Assembly: GCF_014652875.1 (NCBI RefSeq)
Contig: NZ_BMZQ01000002.1
Coordinates: 1,039,501-1,103,500, forward strand
DNA: 64,000 nucleotides
Source: Tianweitania populi
GTDB lineage: Bacteria > Pseudomonadota > Alphaproteobacteria > Rhizobiales > Rhizobiaceae
Reading direction: 5' to 3'
Shown piece by piece: positions 8,396 to 17,149 of this stretch. The stretch's first letter is position 1. Every line of letters starts with the position of its first letter. The notes below the pieces were generated by a model. That model did no database searches and was not told where the DNA came from. It saw nothing but the letters and a program-made list of their open reading frames with translations. A program made the position numbers and the translations under genes.

Positions 8396-8962
8396 ATGAC
8401 CACGATCAGGCCGGCGACCGAAGCGGATCTCCCCGCTATTACCGCGATCTACGGGGATGCGGTGGTAAACGGCACGGCGACCTATGAATTGGAGCCGGCG
8501 CCGGATCAGGCGGAAATGCTGTCGCGCTTCCGCGCCATCACCTCGGCCGAATACCCCTATCTCGTGGCGGAGGAAGACGGCGTGGTGCTCGGCTATGCCT
8601 ATGCCGGCCCGTTCCGCGCCCGCGCAGCCTACCGCTTCATCGTGGAAAACTCGGTCTATCTCGCGCCGTCCGCGCAGGGCCGTGGGCTCGGCCGCTTGCT
8701 GATGCAGGCGCTGATCGATGACTGCACGCAGCGCGGTTTCCGGCAGGTGGTTGCGGTGATCGGCGATGCGACGCCTGCAAGCGCCTCGGTGAAGCTGCAT
8801 ACCGCGATGGGTTTCACCTTATGCGGAACCATGACCGGCTCGGGCTATAAGCATGAGCGCTGGCTGGACACTTTGATCATGCAGCTGCCGCTCAATGGCG
8901 GCAACACGCTGCCGCCGGATCCGCAATCCGTGCCGGAGCGGCGCTATCGCCAGGGTGCCTAG
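8396..8962 (+). CDS. GNAT-family N-acetyltransferase, phosphinothricin acetyltransferase-like
   Basis: The 188-residue protein has a complete GNAT fold: N-terminal IRPATEADLPAITAIY, the family phrase NGTATYELEP, and the acetyl-CoA pyrophosphate loop QGRGLGRLLMQ (about 101-111), then ASVKLHTAMGF. This pattern belongs to the Pat/Bar/YncA group, whose members acetylate the amino group of phosphinothricin, methionine sulfoximine or similar amino acids. Actual substrate is unproven; a general amino-acid detoxification role is more likely than herbicide resistance. It is a stand-alone gene following a strong terminator. Confidence 0.85.
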   Translation: MTTIRPATEADLPAITAIYGDAVVNGTATYELEPAPDQAEMLSRFRAITSAEYPYLVAEEDGVVLGYAYAGPFRARAAYRFIVENSVYLAPSAQGRGLGRLLMQALIDDCTQRGFRQVVAVIGDATPASASVKLHTAMGFTLCGTMTGSGYKHERWLDTLIMQLPLNGGNTLPPDPQSVPERRYRQGA

Positions 8963-8963
8963 G

Positions 8964-9061
8964 GCAATTCCAGCAAAAGTGCGGAGCGGTTTTGCGTCCG
9001 GAATTGCTTCTAAACAAAGAGATAGAGCATTTCTGGCGATTCTTCTTTCGCCGGAAATGCT
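8964..9061. repeat. Pair of REP-like palindromes typical of Hyphomicrobiales intergenic DNA
   Basis: The first palindrome (8964-9007) has GCAATTCC ... GGAATTGC ends around a GC-rich centre containing GCGGAGCGGTTTTGCG; this motif is a widespread intergenic repeat in rhizobia and Brucella relatives. A second imperfect palindrome (9026-9061) has AGCATTTC ... GAAATGCT ends. It fills the convergent gap between the acetyltransferase and DUF2794 genes and overlaps the DUF2794 stop codon by two bases, so it may also serve as a shared transcription end. Confidence 0.75.
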
Positions 9062-9494
9062 AGGCTTCCGCCAGTTTCAGCGTGCGGTCGAAGGCTTTCA
9101 GCGCTGTCGCCAGTTCGTGGCCGCGCTTCAAAACGACACCGCCGGCCGCGACAACCGAATAAGCACCCTGCTTGCGCGCGAGCGCCGGCGTTTTTTCAAT
9201 ACGGAACAGCGGCACTTCGCTGGCACGGCGGAACACGGAAAACACCGCCTGATCCTTCATGTGGTCGATCGCGTAATCGCGCCACTCATTGGCCGCCACC
9301 ATGCGGCTGTAGATGCGCAGGATCTGGTCGAGTTCCTGCCGGTTGAAGGTAACAGGGATGTTGAGCCGCGCATTGCGCGCTTCGGCGAGCGGGATCAGCG
9401 TTGCCGACTGCCCCTTGTCCTCAGGACCAAAATCCATCTGCGCTGCCTCATCTGCTTTGCCGTCTTCGCGAAGTTGGGCCTGTCTGGCCTGCAT
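9060..9494 (-). CDS. DUF2794 family protein
   Basis: The 144-residue protein carries the DUF2794 signature over residues 45-140: VTFNRQELDQILRIYSRMV, EWRDYAIDHMKDQAVFSVF, RIEKTPALARKQGAYSVV. The family is restricted to alphaproteobacteria and its function is unknown; no signal peptide or membrane segment is visible, so it is probably cytoplasmic. The first 40 residues are polar and variable. The gene converges on the acetyltransferase gene and is divergent from the RNA gene at 9565. Confidence 0.85.
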   Translation of the reverse strand: MQARQAQLREDGKADEAAQMDFGPEDKGQSATLIPLAEARNARLNIPVTFNRQELDQILRIYSRMVAANEWRDYAIDHMKDQAVFSVFRRASEVPLFRIEKTPALARKQGAYSVVAAGGVVLKRGHELATALKAFDRTLKLAEA

Positions 9495-9564
9495 TGCAAG
9501 GAAGGCGACCGCATTAAGTGATCACGCAGATTTCCCTGATGTAACAATTGGTGAAGAGCGAACA

Positions 9565-9745
9565 CAATCTTGCCAAACCTTCAACCCGGTCGAGCCACGA
9601 AGCGAAGCGAACATTTCCGTGTTGCCTGAGACGGTTCGATCCGGTCGCATCCGTACCCCAAGCCCCCCGCCCACGGGCGTGGCTGGGTCGAACCAATCCT
9701 CCCAAGCGAAATTTCTCGTATTGAGTAGCGCTGGGCAAGCGTACC
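9565..9745 (+). ncRNA. ssrS: Probable 6S RNA
   Basis: The 305-bp stretch between DUF2794 and DUF1223 holds a long rod-like foldable RNA: CTTGCC (9569-9574) pairs with GGCAAG (9734-9739), TTC-AACCC (9580-9587) with GGGTCGAA (9685-9692), and AGCCACG (9593-9599) with CGTGGCT (9678-9684), leaving an internal region with GCCTGAGACGG. Length (about 175 nt), nested rod shape, the CCTGAG element in the middle bubble and a separate terminator immediately downstream fit 6S RNA, which binds and inhibits the housekeeping RNA polymerase. I cannot run a covariance search; another conserved sRNA remains possible. The ends are approximate. Confidence 0.6.
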
Positions 9746-9747
9746 AC

Positions 9748-9780
9748 AAGCCGGTGCCGCGTTCTTGGCGCCGGCTTTTT
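9748..9780 (+). terminator. Rho-independent terminator of the RNA gene at 9565
   Basis: AAGCCGGTGCC (9748-9758) pairs with GGCGCCGGCTT (9767-9777) with one wobble, followed by TTTTT on the plus strand. No plus-strand protein gene ends here, so the terminator must serve a non-coding transcript. It lies 20 bp from the convergent DUF1223 stop. Confidence 0.8.
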
Positions 9781-9799
9781 CGTATCCGCTTTCGGTTCG

Positions 9800-10552
9800 C
9801 TACTTCTTGTTCGCGACCGCAGGCGCTTCGAGTTCAAGCGAGGCCGCGCCCAGGATCGCACCCGGGCTGCCATTCTCATCCACCGACTGCACCAGCACCG
9901 CGCATCCGCCGGTGCCTTTCTTGGCGATCTCGCTCAGGGGGATCTCGAACCGCGCCGGCTGGCCGTGCCACATGCCGGTGGTCTGCATGTCGCGCACGGC
10001 GTTCCAATAGGTCACGGTGTGGCCGGCATTCTCACCGCGCTCGATCGTGACGGGGCTTGCGGCATCATAGGAGACGAGCAGGACATGGGCGTTCTGCTTG
10101 GGCCCGTCCTGTCCCGGCACGTCGATCACCAGCACGTCGCCATCCTTCTGTACGGTGACGGCCACCGGCAGGCTCGGCGTTTCCGCCAGCTTTTCGTCCA
10201 CGGCCGACTGGTCGGCGCCATTGACATGGGCGCGGCCATTGATGACGGCTTGCGGCGTATAAAAGGCGCGGCCCTTCATCGCCTTCATGTAATCGCGCTG
10301 GCGGTCGGTGTTTTCGGGCGTGGCCAGCGTGTCGCGCCAGCCGCGATAATCCCAGTAATCGACGTGATAGGCCAGCGCCACGATGTCCTTTTGGTGGATC
10401 ATCTCGCCCAGCATCTTGTCGGCCTTGGGACAGGAATTGCAGCCCTGGCTCGTGAACAGTTCCACCACACCCCGCACTTTTGCCTGTTCGGCCGGCGCCT
10501 GACTGGTCGCGACAAGCAGCGCCGCGAAAGCGAGGAAGGGGGTGTAATTCAC
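9800..10552 (-). CDS. DUF1223 thioredoxin-like exported protein
   Basis: The 250-residue protein begins with a GTG start and a signal peptide (FLAFAALLVATSQAPA). The mature protein has the DUF1223 pattern: VVELFTSQGCNSCPKAD (a CxxC of the thioredoxin-like fold at about 38-41), LAYHVDYWDYRGW, and FYTPQAVINGR. The CxxC suggests a periplasmic thiol-disulfide role, but the family has no established activity. It precedes nothing on its strand except the convergent RNA gene; acnA lies upstream on the same strand with 214 bp between. Confidence 0.85.
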   Translation of the reverse strand: MNYTPFLAFAALLVATSQAPAEQAKVRGVVELFTSQGCNSCPKADKMLGEMIHQKDIVALAYHVDYWDYRGWRDTLATPENTDRQRDYMKAMKGRAFYTPQAVINGRAHVNGADQSAVDEKLAETPSLPVAVTVQKDGDVLVIDVPGQDGPKQNAHVLLVSYDAASPVTIERGENAGHTVTYWNAVRDMQTTGMWHGQPARFEIPLSEIAKKGTGGCAVLVQSVDENGSPGAILGAASLELEAPAVANKK

Positions 10553-10702
10553 GATGATCCAGACAGATGTGTTGCGGAACAGATCTGCTCAATGATGCAG
10601 AATATGAGCATTCAATGATAGGCAGCGAGCGCTTGAAGGGGGAAGTCACGTTGCGGTGACAAAGCTCATGCCGGGGTCACGAGGCCGTGCGCCCGGCTTG
10701 AG

Positions 10703-10758
10703 AAAAGCGGCCGTCTCTTCCCTCAAGCGACATTGCCGCAGAGGTCGAAACGGCCGCC
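10703..10758 (-). terminator. Possible terminator of acnA
   Basis: GCGGCCGT (10707-10714) and ACGGCCGC (10750-10757) form an 8-bp perfect stem ending in TTTT on the minus strand, just after the acnA stop. The 35-base loop is long for an intrinsic terminator. Confidence 0.4.
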
Positions 10759-10766
10759 TTGTTGCT

Positions 10767-13457
10767 TTAGGCCGCCAGGTCGCGCAGCACCGTCTGCAGG
10801 ATGCCACCATTGTTCATGTAGGTGACTTCATCCAGCGTATCGATGCGGCAGATCAACGGCACCTGCTTCACCGAGCCATCGGCATAGGTGATGACCGCAG
10901 TGCGCTTTTCGCGCGGCTGCACATTGCCGAGACCTTCGATGGTGACGGTCTCGTCACCCTTGAGCCCCAGCGACGCCCAGGTCGTGCCTTCCTCGAACAC
11001 GAAGGGCACGACGCCCATGCCCACCAGGTTCGAGCGATGGATACGCTCGAAAGACTGCGCGATCACGGCCTTGACGCCGAGCAGGTTGGTGCCCTTTGCC
11101 GCCCAGTCGCGCGACGAGCCGTTGCCGTATTCCACGCCGGCGAAGATCACCAGCGGGGTGTTCTCGGCCTTGTACTGCATGGCGGCGTCGTAGATCGGCA
11201 TCTCTTCCTTGGACGGATAATGGATCGTGTAGCCGCCTTCGCGGCCGTTCGGGCCCATCATGTGGTTGCGGATGCGAATATTGGCGAAGGTGCCGCGCAT
11301 CATCACTTCATGGTTGCCGCGACGCGTGCCGTACTGGTTGAAGTCGGCCGCACCCACGCCATGCTCCATGAGATAGGCACCGGCCGGCGAGGCCGCCTTG
11401 ATCGAACCGGCCGGGGAAATGTGGTCGGTGGTGATCTTGTCGCCGAACAGGCCAAGGATGCGCGCACCCTTGATGTCGGCGATGCCCGAGCCGGTCTGGC
11501 CCATGCCCACGAAGTAAGGCGGGTTCTGCACATAGGTCGACTGGTCGTCCCAGGCATAGGTCTGGCCGGCCGGAACCTGCACCGCCTGCCAGTTCTCGTC
11601 GCCCTTGAACACGTCGGCATACTTGCTCTCATAGAGCTCGCGCGTGACGTAACGCTGGATGAAGTCCTGCACTTCATGTGAGGACGGCCAGATGTCGCGC
11701 AGATAAACCGGCTGACCGTCCGAACCGGTGCCGAGCGGCTCCGTGGTCAGGTCCTTCTGCACCGAACCGGCCAGCGCATAGGCAACAACCAGCGGCGGGG
11801 AAGCCAGGTAGTTCGCCTGCACGTCCGGCGAAATGCGGCCTTCGAAGTTGCGGTTGCCCGACAGAACGCCGGCGGCGATCAGGCCACGGTCGTTGATCGT
11901 CTTGGAGATCGGCGCCGGCAGCGGGCCGGAATTGCCGATGCAGGTGGTGCAACCGAAGCCAACCAGGTTGAAGCCGATCGCGTCGAGGTCCTTCTGCAAG
12001 CCGGCCTTTTCAAGATATTCGGCAACGACCTGGGAGCCGGGAGCGAGCGACGTCTTCACCCAGGGCTTGGAGGTCAGGCCCTTGGCGACGGCGTTGCGGG
12101 CCAGCAAACCAGCCGCAATCAGCACGCTCGGATTGGAGGTGTTGGTGCAGGACGTGATCGCGGCAATCGCCACGTCGCCATGGCCGAGATCGAAGTCGGT
12201 GCCTTCAACCGGATAGCGGTTCGAAAGCTGGTCGGGCTTCTTGTAGTCGGCTTCCAATGCGGTGGCGAAGCCCGACGCGATGTCTTCCAGCGCGATACGG
12301 CCTTCCGGGCGCTTCGGGCCGGCCATGGACGGCACGACGTCGCCGAGGTCGAGTTCCAGCGTGTCGGTGAAAACGAGGTCGGAACCGTCGCCCTCGCGCC
12401 ACATGCCTTGCGCCTTGGAATAGGCTTCCACCAGCGCGATGCGATCCTTGGCGCGGCCGGACATGTTGAGGTAGTTCAGCGTCTCGCCATCAACGGGGAA
12501 GAAGCCGCAGGTCGCGCCGTATTCCGGACCCATATTGCCGATCGTGGCGCGGTCGGCGAGCGTCATGTTGTCCAGGCCGGTGCCAAAGAACTCGACGAAC
12601 TTCGAAACCACGCCCTTCTTGCGCAGCATCTGCACGACGGTCAGCACGAGGTCGGTGGCGGTGACGCCTTCCTTCAGCTTGCCGGTGAGCTTGAAGCCGA
12701 TCACTTCCGGCAGAAGCATGGAAACCGGCTGGCCGAGCATGGCAGCCTCGGCCTCGATGCCGCCCACGCCCCAGCCGAGCACGCCCAGTCCGTTGATCAT
12801 CGTGGTGTGCGAATCGGTGCCGACGCAGGTGTCGGGATAGGCGATGGTTTCGCCGTTTTCTTCCTTGGTCCAGACGGTCTGGCCGAGATATTCGAGGTTC
12901 ACCTGGTGGCAGATGCCGGTGCCGGGCGGCACGACGCGGAAATTCTGGAACGCCTGCTGGCCCCACTTCAGGAAGCGGTAGCGCTCGCCGTTGCGCTCAT
13001 ATTCGAGCTCGACATTGCGGGCGAAGGCGGAAGGCGAACCGAATTCGTCGACGATGACGGAATGGTCGATCACGAGATCGACGGGCACCAGCGGGTTGAT
13101 CTTTTCGGGGTCGCCGCCAAGGGCTGCCAAGCCGTCGCGCATTGCTGCGAGATCGACCACGGCTGGAACGCCGGTGAAGTCCTGCATCAAAACGCGGGCG
13201 GGGCGGTAAGCGATTTCGCTTTCGACCTTGCCCTTGTTGGTCAGCCATTCGGCGACCGTCAGGATGTGCTCCTTGGTGACCGTCTGGCCATCTTCAAAGC
13301 GCAGCAGATTTTCCAGCAGCACCTTCATGGAGAAAGGCAGCCTGGAAACGCCCGCGAGACCGTTCTTTTCCGCCTCGATCAGGCTGAAATAAACATAATC
13401 CTTGCCACCCACGGTCAGGGTGCGGCGACAGTTGAAACTATCTGATGATGTCGACAC
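10767..13457 (-). CDS. acnA: Aconitate hydratase A
   Basis: AcnA isomerises citrate to isocitrate through cis-aconitate in the TCA cycle. The protein has about 896 residues with the IRP/AcnA layout: substrate motif [21 protein letters not shown], [4Fe-4S] ligands in [10 protein letters not shown] and [12 protein letters not shown], and the C-terminal swivel domain ([23 protein letters not shown]). I prefer the GTG start at 13457, six bases after GAGG, giving the family-typical [14 protein letters not shown]; an upstream TTG would add four residues. It is divergent from ccmA, an order common in Hyphomicrobiales. Confidence 0.96.
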   Translation of the reverse strand: MSTSSDSFNCRRTLTVGGKDYVYFSLIEAEKNGLAGVSRLPFSMKVLLENLLRFEDGQTVTKEHILTVAEWLTNKGKVESEIAYRPARVLMQDFTGVPAVVDLAAMRDGLAALGGDPEKINPLVPVDLVIDHSVIVDEFGSPSAFARNVELEYERNGERYRFLKWGQQAFQNFRVVPPGTGICHQVNLEYLGQTVWTKEENGETIAYPDTCVGTDSHTTMINGLGVLGWGVGGIEAEAAMLGQPVSMLLPEVIGFKLTGKLKEGVTATDLVLTVVQMLRKKGVVSKFVEFFGTGLDNMTLADRATIGNMGPEYGATCGFFPVDGETLNYLNMSGRAKDRIALVEAYSKAQGMWREGDGSDLVFTDTLELDLGDVVPSMAGPKRPEGRIALEDIASGFATALEADYKKPDQLSNRYPVEGTDFDLGHGDVAIAAITSCTNTSNPSVLIAAGLLARNAVAKGLTSKPWVKTSLAPGSQVVAEYLEKAGLQKDLDAIGFNLVGFGCTTCIGNSGPLPAPISKTINDRGLIAAGVLSGNRNFEGRISPDVQANYLASPPLVVAYALAGSVQKDLTTEPLGTGSDGQPVYLRDIWPSSHEVQDFIQRYVTRELYESKYADVFKGDENWQAVQVPAGQTYAWDDQSTYVQNPPYFVGMGQTGSGIADIKGARILGLFGDKITTDHISPAGSIKAASPAGAYLMEHGVGAADFNQYGTRRGNHEVMMRGTFANIRIRNHMMGPNGREGGYTIHYPSKEEMPIYDAAMQYKAENTPLVIFAGVEYGNGSSRDWAAKGTNLLGVKAVIAQSFERIHRSNLVGMGVVPFVFEEGTTWASLGLKGDETVTIEGLGNVQPREKRTAVITYADGSVKQVPLICRIDTLDEVTYMNNGGILQTVLRDLAA

Positions 13458-13732
13458 GTCGGTCCTCAACTTCTTTATGCCGATGAGGAGCGGACGCCTG
13501 CTGCGCGGATCAAGATGATCGCGCCATAGGTGCGGGTGCGATCATTTCCGCTGTCCGTTCCTCGCGTCCCGGCCGGTCAAAGACGGCTCGCGCGCTGGGT
13601 TCGGCGCAAATTTTGCAGATCCCACACCGACCGCTGGCGTGGTTGCCCGGGATATAGAGAATTTCGTAGAAGAGTTCTAGACTGATTTCGTGATGCGAGC
13701 GTGATCGTTCGCAGGATAGTGCAGGAAAGAGC

Positions 13733-14356
13733 ATGCGGATCACCGCGAGGGATCTTGGCGCGGATCGCGGTGGCGAGCGCATCTTCTCCGATATTTCATT
13801 CGATGTGGACGACGGCGGCTGTTTGCTGGTGACAGGCCCGAACGGCTCCGGCAAGTCGACGCTGTTGCGCGCGATCGGCGGCCTTCTGCCGCTGACGGAG
13901 GGCACGATCGCGTTCGAGCCGGTCAGCGAGACATGGCCGAGCGTTCCTGCCGCCTGCCATTATCTCGGCCATCACAACGGCTTGAAGCAGACGCTGAGCG
14001 TGGAAGAAAATCTCCATTTCTGGCGCGATTTTTCCGGCGAACCGCGCCAGAGCGTGGAAGAAGCGCTCGATAATGTCGGCCTGTACGGCCTCGGCCATCT
14101 GCCTTTCGCGGTGCTGTCCACCGGCCAGCGCCGCCGCGCGGCGATTGCGCGGCTCTTGGTAACCTGGCGGCCGATCTGGCTGCTGGACGAACCCACCGCC
14201 GGCCTCGACGCCCGCTCCGAAAAGCGCTTCGCCGGTTTGATGGAAGCGCATCGGGCACAAGGCGGCATCATTATCGCGGCGACGCATTGGCCGTTGGGTC
14301 TGGTGGATGTGCAGGATCTGGTGATGGGTGAGTTGAATGGAGGCGTTGCGGCGTGA
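13733..14356 (+). CDS. ccmA: Cytochrome c biogenesis heme exporter, ATP-binding subunit CcmA
   Basis: CcmA is the ATPase of the CcmABCD complex that releases holo-CcmE charged with heme. The 207-residue protein has Walker A (GPNGSGKST, about 38-46), the signature LSTGQRRR, and Walker B followed by the catalytic Glu (PIWLLDEPTAG). It is first in the ccmA-B-C-D-G row and divergent from acnA. Unusually, 370 bp containing a palindromic element separate it from ccmB, where these genes are normally almost contiguous. Confidence 0.94.
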   Translation: MRITARDLGADRGGERIFSDISFDVDDGGCLLVTGPNGSGKSTLLRAIGGLLPLTEGTIAFEPVSETWPSVPAACHYLGHHNGLKQTLSVEENLHFWRDFSGEPRQSVEEALDNVGLYGLGHLPFAVLSTGQRRRAAIARLLVTWRPIWLLDEPTAGLDARSEKRFAGLMEAHRAQGGIIIAATHWPLGLVDVQDLVMGELNGGVAA

Positions 14357-14368
14357 GGAAAGGTAGCA

Positions 14369-14708
14369 AGCACCCCCTCACCGACCCTTCGGGCCACCTC
14401 TCCCCCTGCCCGGGGGAGAGGAACCGCCTGCCGCACTCTTCGCGATCTCTCACGCAATCGCGTGTGACAGTTGAGGCGAAAAGAAACAGACAAGCCTCAG
14501 GTTGCGGCCTTCATCCAGCTTGGGTTCCTCTTCCCCTGGCAGGGGAGAGGGATCGCCTGCCGCACTCTTCGCGATCTCTCGCGCAATCGAGCGTTACAGT
14601 TAGGGCCAAAAGAAACGTGCAAGCCTCAGGTTGCAGCCTTCATCCAGCTTGGTTTCCTCTCCCCCGGGCAGGGGGAGAGGTGGCCCGAAGGGTCGGTGAG
14701 GGGGTGCT
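14369..14708. repeat. 340-bp palindromic mosaic element with 53-bp terminal inverted repeats and a tandem internal duplication
   Basis: The left end (14369-14421) and right end (14656-14708) are perfect 53-bp inverted repeats, containing a nested GGGAGAGG palindrome of the kind common in rhizobial intergenic repeats. Between them lie two directly repeated spacers of about 104 bp (14422-14526 and 14552-14655, differing at roughly one position in eight), separated by a third CTCTTCCCC/GGGGAGAG palindrome; the repeat period is 129-130 bp. No transposase or credible protein is encoded. It occupies almost the whole gap between ccmA and ccmB, so the ccm transcript must read through three strong hairpins. 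Confidence 0.85.
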
Positions 14709-14726
14709 CAGCGCCGAGCTTTCCCC

Positions 14727-15392
14727 ATGCTAGACCTCTACCTCCGCGACCTGAAACTCGGCATCCGCGCCGGCGGCGGCGCGCTGATCGGCATCCTGTT
14801 CTTTCTGGCGGTCGTCACCACCATCCCCTTTGCCGTCGGTCCCGACCTCAACCTCCTGTCGCGGCTCGGCCCCGCCATGTTGTGGATCGGCGCGCTGCTC
14901 GCTTCGCTGCTCGGTCTCGACCGGCTGTTCCAGGCCGACCGCGAGGACGGTTCGCTCGACCTGCTTCTGCTGGCCTCCGACCGTCATATGCTGGCGCTGA
15001 GCGTGCTGGTGAAATGCCTGGCGCATTGGACTGCGAGCGTGTTGCCGCTGGTGATCGCCGCACCTCTGCTCGGCGTTCTCCTCAATATGGAGCCGGTGGC
15101 GCTCGGTGCGGCAACGCTGACCCTGCTGATCGGCACGCCTGCCATCACCTTTATCGGCGCAACGGGTGCAGCCGTTGCCGTGACCTTGCCGCGCGGCGGC
15201 TTGCTGGTGTCGGTGCTGATCCTGCCGCTTGCCATTCCCGTGCTGATCTTCGGCGTTTCGGCAAGCTATGCGTCGGTCACCGATCCCGCGCCCTTCCTGC
15301 CGCCCTTCCTGATCCTTTGCGCGCTGACGCTGGTTTTCGCCGTGGTCGGTCCGGTTTCCGCAGCCGCGGCACTTCGCGCGGCGCAGGACTAG
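14727..15392 (+). CDS. ccmB: Heme exporter membrane subunit CcmB
   Basis: CcmB is the six-helix permease partner of CcmA in the inner membrane. The 221-residue protein is highly hydrophobic, with segments at about 20-40, 47-65, 100-125, 130-150, 158-180 and 192-215, and the family motifs ADREDGSLDLLLL and LPLAIPVLIFG. The start at 14727 follows the repeat element by 18 bp. Its stop is 76 bp before ccmC. Length and topology match the family. Confidence 0.94.
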   Translation: MLDLYLRDLKLGIRAGGGALIGILFFLAVVTTIPFAVGPDLNLLSRLGPAMLWIGALLASLLGLDRLFQADREDGSLDLLLLASDRHMLALSVLVKCLAHWTASVLPLVIAAPLLGVLLNMEPVALGAATLTLLIGTPAITFIGATGAAVAVTLPRGGLLVSVLILPLAIPVLIFGVSASYASVTDPAPFLPPFLILCALTLVFAVVGPVSAAAALRAAQD

Positions 15393-15468
15393 GACCGGTC
15401 ATGCTATTCAAGATCATGCAACGAGCCGGTTCCCGCAACTTCAGCGCCGATACGCAGCACCCATTTCC

Positions 15469-16272
15469 ATGCCGATGAGCGACACGACCTCCACCTCCTC
15501 CACCGGTACGCCCACTTCTCCTGCAGGCGTCGGCTGGTTCAGCGCGCTCGCCAACCCGACCCGCTTCCTGGCGCTGTCGGGACGCATCGTTCCGGTGCTG
15601 GCGGTTCTGTCGGTGCTGGTTCTGGTGATCGGCCTTTATCTCAGCTTCGCGGCGCCCGAAGATTACCAGCAGGGCTCCACGGTGCAGATCATGTATATCC
15701 ACGTGCCGTTCGCCTGGCTGTCGATGATGTGCTGGGGTGTGATGTCGCTGGCAGCCCTCGGCACGCTGGTGTGGCGCCATCCGCTGGCCGACGTATCGCT
15801 GAAGGCCGCCGCGCCGATCGGCCTCGTTTTCACCGGCCTCGCGCTCGCCACCGGCTCGATCTGGGGCAAGCCGATGTGGGGAACGTGGTGGGTTTGGGAT
15901 GCGCGCCTGACCTCGGTCTTCGTTCTCTTTCTCATGTATCTCGGTATCATCGCCCTGACCCGCGCGATCGACGACGCCAGCCGTGCCGCCAAGGCTGCCG
16001 CCATCATCACGCTGGTGGGCGCCATCAACCTGCCCATCATCAAATTTTCCGTGGATTGGTGGAACACGCTGCATCAGCCGGCCGCCGTGTTCCGGCTGGA
16101 CGGTCCCACCATCGACCCCTCCATGCTGTGGCCGCTGCTGATCATGGCCGTCGGCTTCACGCTTTTGTTCTTCACGCTGCATCTGACGGCGATCCGCACG
16201 GAAATCTGGCGCCGCCGCGTTCAGGCCATGCAGCGTATCGCGGCGCGTCGCGCTGAAGGGCGCACTCGATGA
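15469..16272 (+). CDS. ccmC: Heme lyase/transport subunit CcmC
   Basis: CcmC delivers heme to the chaperone CcmE at the periplasmic face. The 267-residue protein has the tryptophan-rich heme-handling motif WGTWWVWDARLTS (about 141-153), flanked by the axial-ligand histidines expected in this family (YIHVPFAWLS and WWNTLHQP), and six membrane helices. Two in-frame ATGs (15469 and 15475) compete as start. Its TGA overlaps the ccmD start as ATGA, indicating translational coupling. Confidence 0.95.
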   Translation: MPMSDTTSTSSTGTPTSPAGVGWFSALANPTRFLALSGRIVPVLAVLSVLVLVIGLYLSFAAPEDYQQGSTVQIMYIHVPFAWLSMMCWGVMSLAALGTLVWRHPLADVSLKAAAPIGLVFTGLALATGSIWGKPMWGTWWVWDARLTSVFVLFLMYLGIIALTRAIDDASRAAKAAAIITLVGAINLPIIKFSVDWWNTLHQPAAVFRLDGPTIDPSMLWPLLIMAVGFTLLFFTLHLTAIRTEIWRRRVQAMQRIAARRAEGRTR

Positions 16273-16433
16273 CCCACGCGATGTATGTTGCCGCCGCTTA
16301 CGGCATTACGGCGATAGCGCTAGCAGGCCTGCTCCTTTGGATCCTGATCGACGGGCGCAACCGCAAGCGCGAACTGGCGCGGCTGGAAGCCGAAGGTGTG
16401 CGGCGTCGCTCTTCGGGAGCAACACGGTCATGA
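16269..16433 (+). CDS. ccmD: Heme exporter small subunit CcmD
   Basis: This 54-residue protein, too short for many gene finders, has one transmembrane helix (about 7-27, VAAAYGITAIALAGLLLWIL) followed by a basic, coiled helix (DGRNRKRELARLEAEG). That is the CcmD pattern: it stabilises CcmC and helps release heme-loaded CcmE from CcmABC. It overlaps ccmC by four bases at its start and ccmG by four bases at its end (both ATGA), so the three genes are translationally coupled. Confidence 0.92.
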   Translation: MTHAMYVAAAYGITAIALAGLLLWILIDGRNRKRELARLEAEGVRRRSSGATRS

Positions 16434-17032
16434 CCACGCCGCTCGAAGACAGCCGCAACCCGGCACCGGCGCGTCGGCGCCGCACCGGCCTTTATCTCCT
16501 GCCGTTCCTGTTGTTCGTGATCCTGGCGGGCTTTTTTCTGGCGCAGCTGATGTCGGGCCGCGACGGGTCCGTTGTACCCTCGGCCCTGCTCGATGCGCCG
16601 GCACCGGAAACCGATCTGCCAGCGCTCGCCGGCATGAATGTGCCGGGCCTTCGCTCCGCCGATTTTGCCGGCAAGGTGACGCTGGTCAACGTCTTCGCAT
16701 CCTGGTGCGCGCCGTGCCGCGAAGAGCATCCGACCTTGATCCAACTGGCAAAGGAAAAGCGCTTTTCGCTGGTCGGGCTGAACTACAAGGACAAGGAAGA
16801 CAACGCCCGCGGTTTCCTGGGCGAACTCGGCAATCCCTATGCCGCGATTGGCGTGGATGCGTCGGGTCGCAAGGGGATCGACTGGGGCGTCTATGGTGTG
16901 CCGGAAACCTTCGTGATCGGCCGAGACGGCCGTATCGCCTACAAGTTCGTCGGGCCGCTGACGTCGGAAGGCGTATCGAAGAAGCTGATGCCGGCGATCG
17001 AAGCTGCGATGACAAAGACGCCGAGCCAGTAA
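16430..17032 (+). CDS. ccmG: Thiol:disulfide interchange protein CcmG/DsbE
   Basis: CcmG is a membrane-tethered periplasmic thioredoxin that keeps apocytochrome c or CcmH reduced for heme ligation. The 200-residue protein has an N-terminal anchor (about 18-40), then a thioredoxin fold with WCAPC and the family-specific cis-Pro region YGVPETFVIGRDGRIAYK. I use ATG 16430 (MTTPLED), which overlaps ccmD; a longer frame from 16337 has no relation to the family. ccmE, F and H are not in this window. Confidence 0.95.
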   Translation: MTTPLEDSRNPAPARRRRTGLYLLPFLLFVILAGFFLAQLMSGRDGSVVPSALLDAPAPETDLPALAGMNVPGLRSADFAGKVTLVNVFASWCAPCREEHPTLIQLAKEKRFSLVGLNYKDKEDNARGFLGELGNPYAAIGVDASGRKGIDWGVYGVPETFVIGRDGRIAYKFVGPLTSEGVSKKLMPAIEAAMTKTPSQ

Positions 17033-17084
17033 GGGTGTCGGCAGGGCATCGCGCCCGGTTACATTTTAGTCTCTAGTCATGAGG

Positions 17085-17116
17085 AAGGCCGCAGCGTGTG
17101 AACCGCGTGCGGCCTT
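17085..17116 (+). terminator. Probable terminator of the ccm operon
   Basis: AAGGCCGCA (17085-17093) pairs perfectly with TGCGGCCTT (17108-17116), 52 bp after the ccmG stop. The following AAACCTTT is only a weak T-tract. Confidence 0.5.
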
Positions 17117-17149
17117 AAACCTTTAAATCACCAGTCATGATGCCTGGGG

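Noticed and set aside
9625-9660. A GGTTCGATCC motif resembling a tRNA T-arm
   Set aside because: The flanks do not form a T-stem, and no acceptor, D or anticodon arm can be drawn around it.
9514-9879. Minus-strand open frames over the candidate RNA gene
   Set aside because: They overlap the stem-rich RNA and the DUF1223 end, lack ribosome sites, and look like the spurious proteins commonly predicted over conserved non-coding RNA.
12180-13445. A 421-codon plus-strand frame inside acnA
   Set aside because: It is antisense to aconitase, which has all cluster ligands; composition is that of a shadow frame.
14369-14708. Insertion sequence or CRISPR array
   Set aside because: There is no transposase, no target duplication that I can identify, and only two unequal repeats with palindromic cores, unlike CRISPR spacing.
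14471-15478. A 335-codon plus-strand frame through the repeat element and ccmB
   Set aside because: Its first part is translated palindromic repeat and the rest is a shifted frame of ccmB, whose correct frame gives a normal membrane protein.
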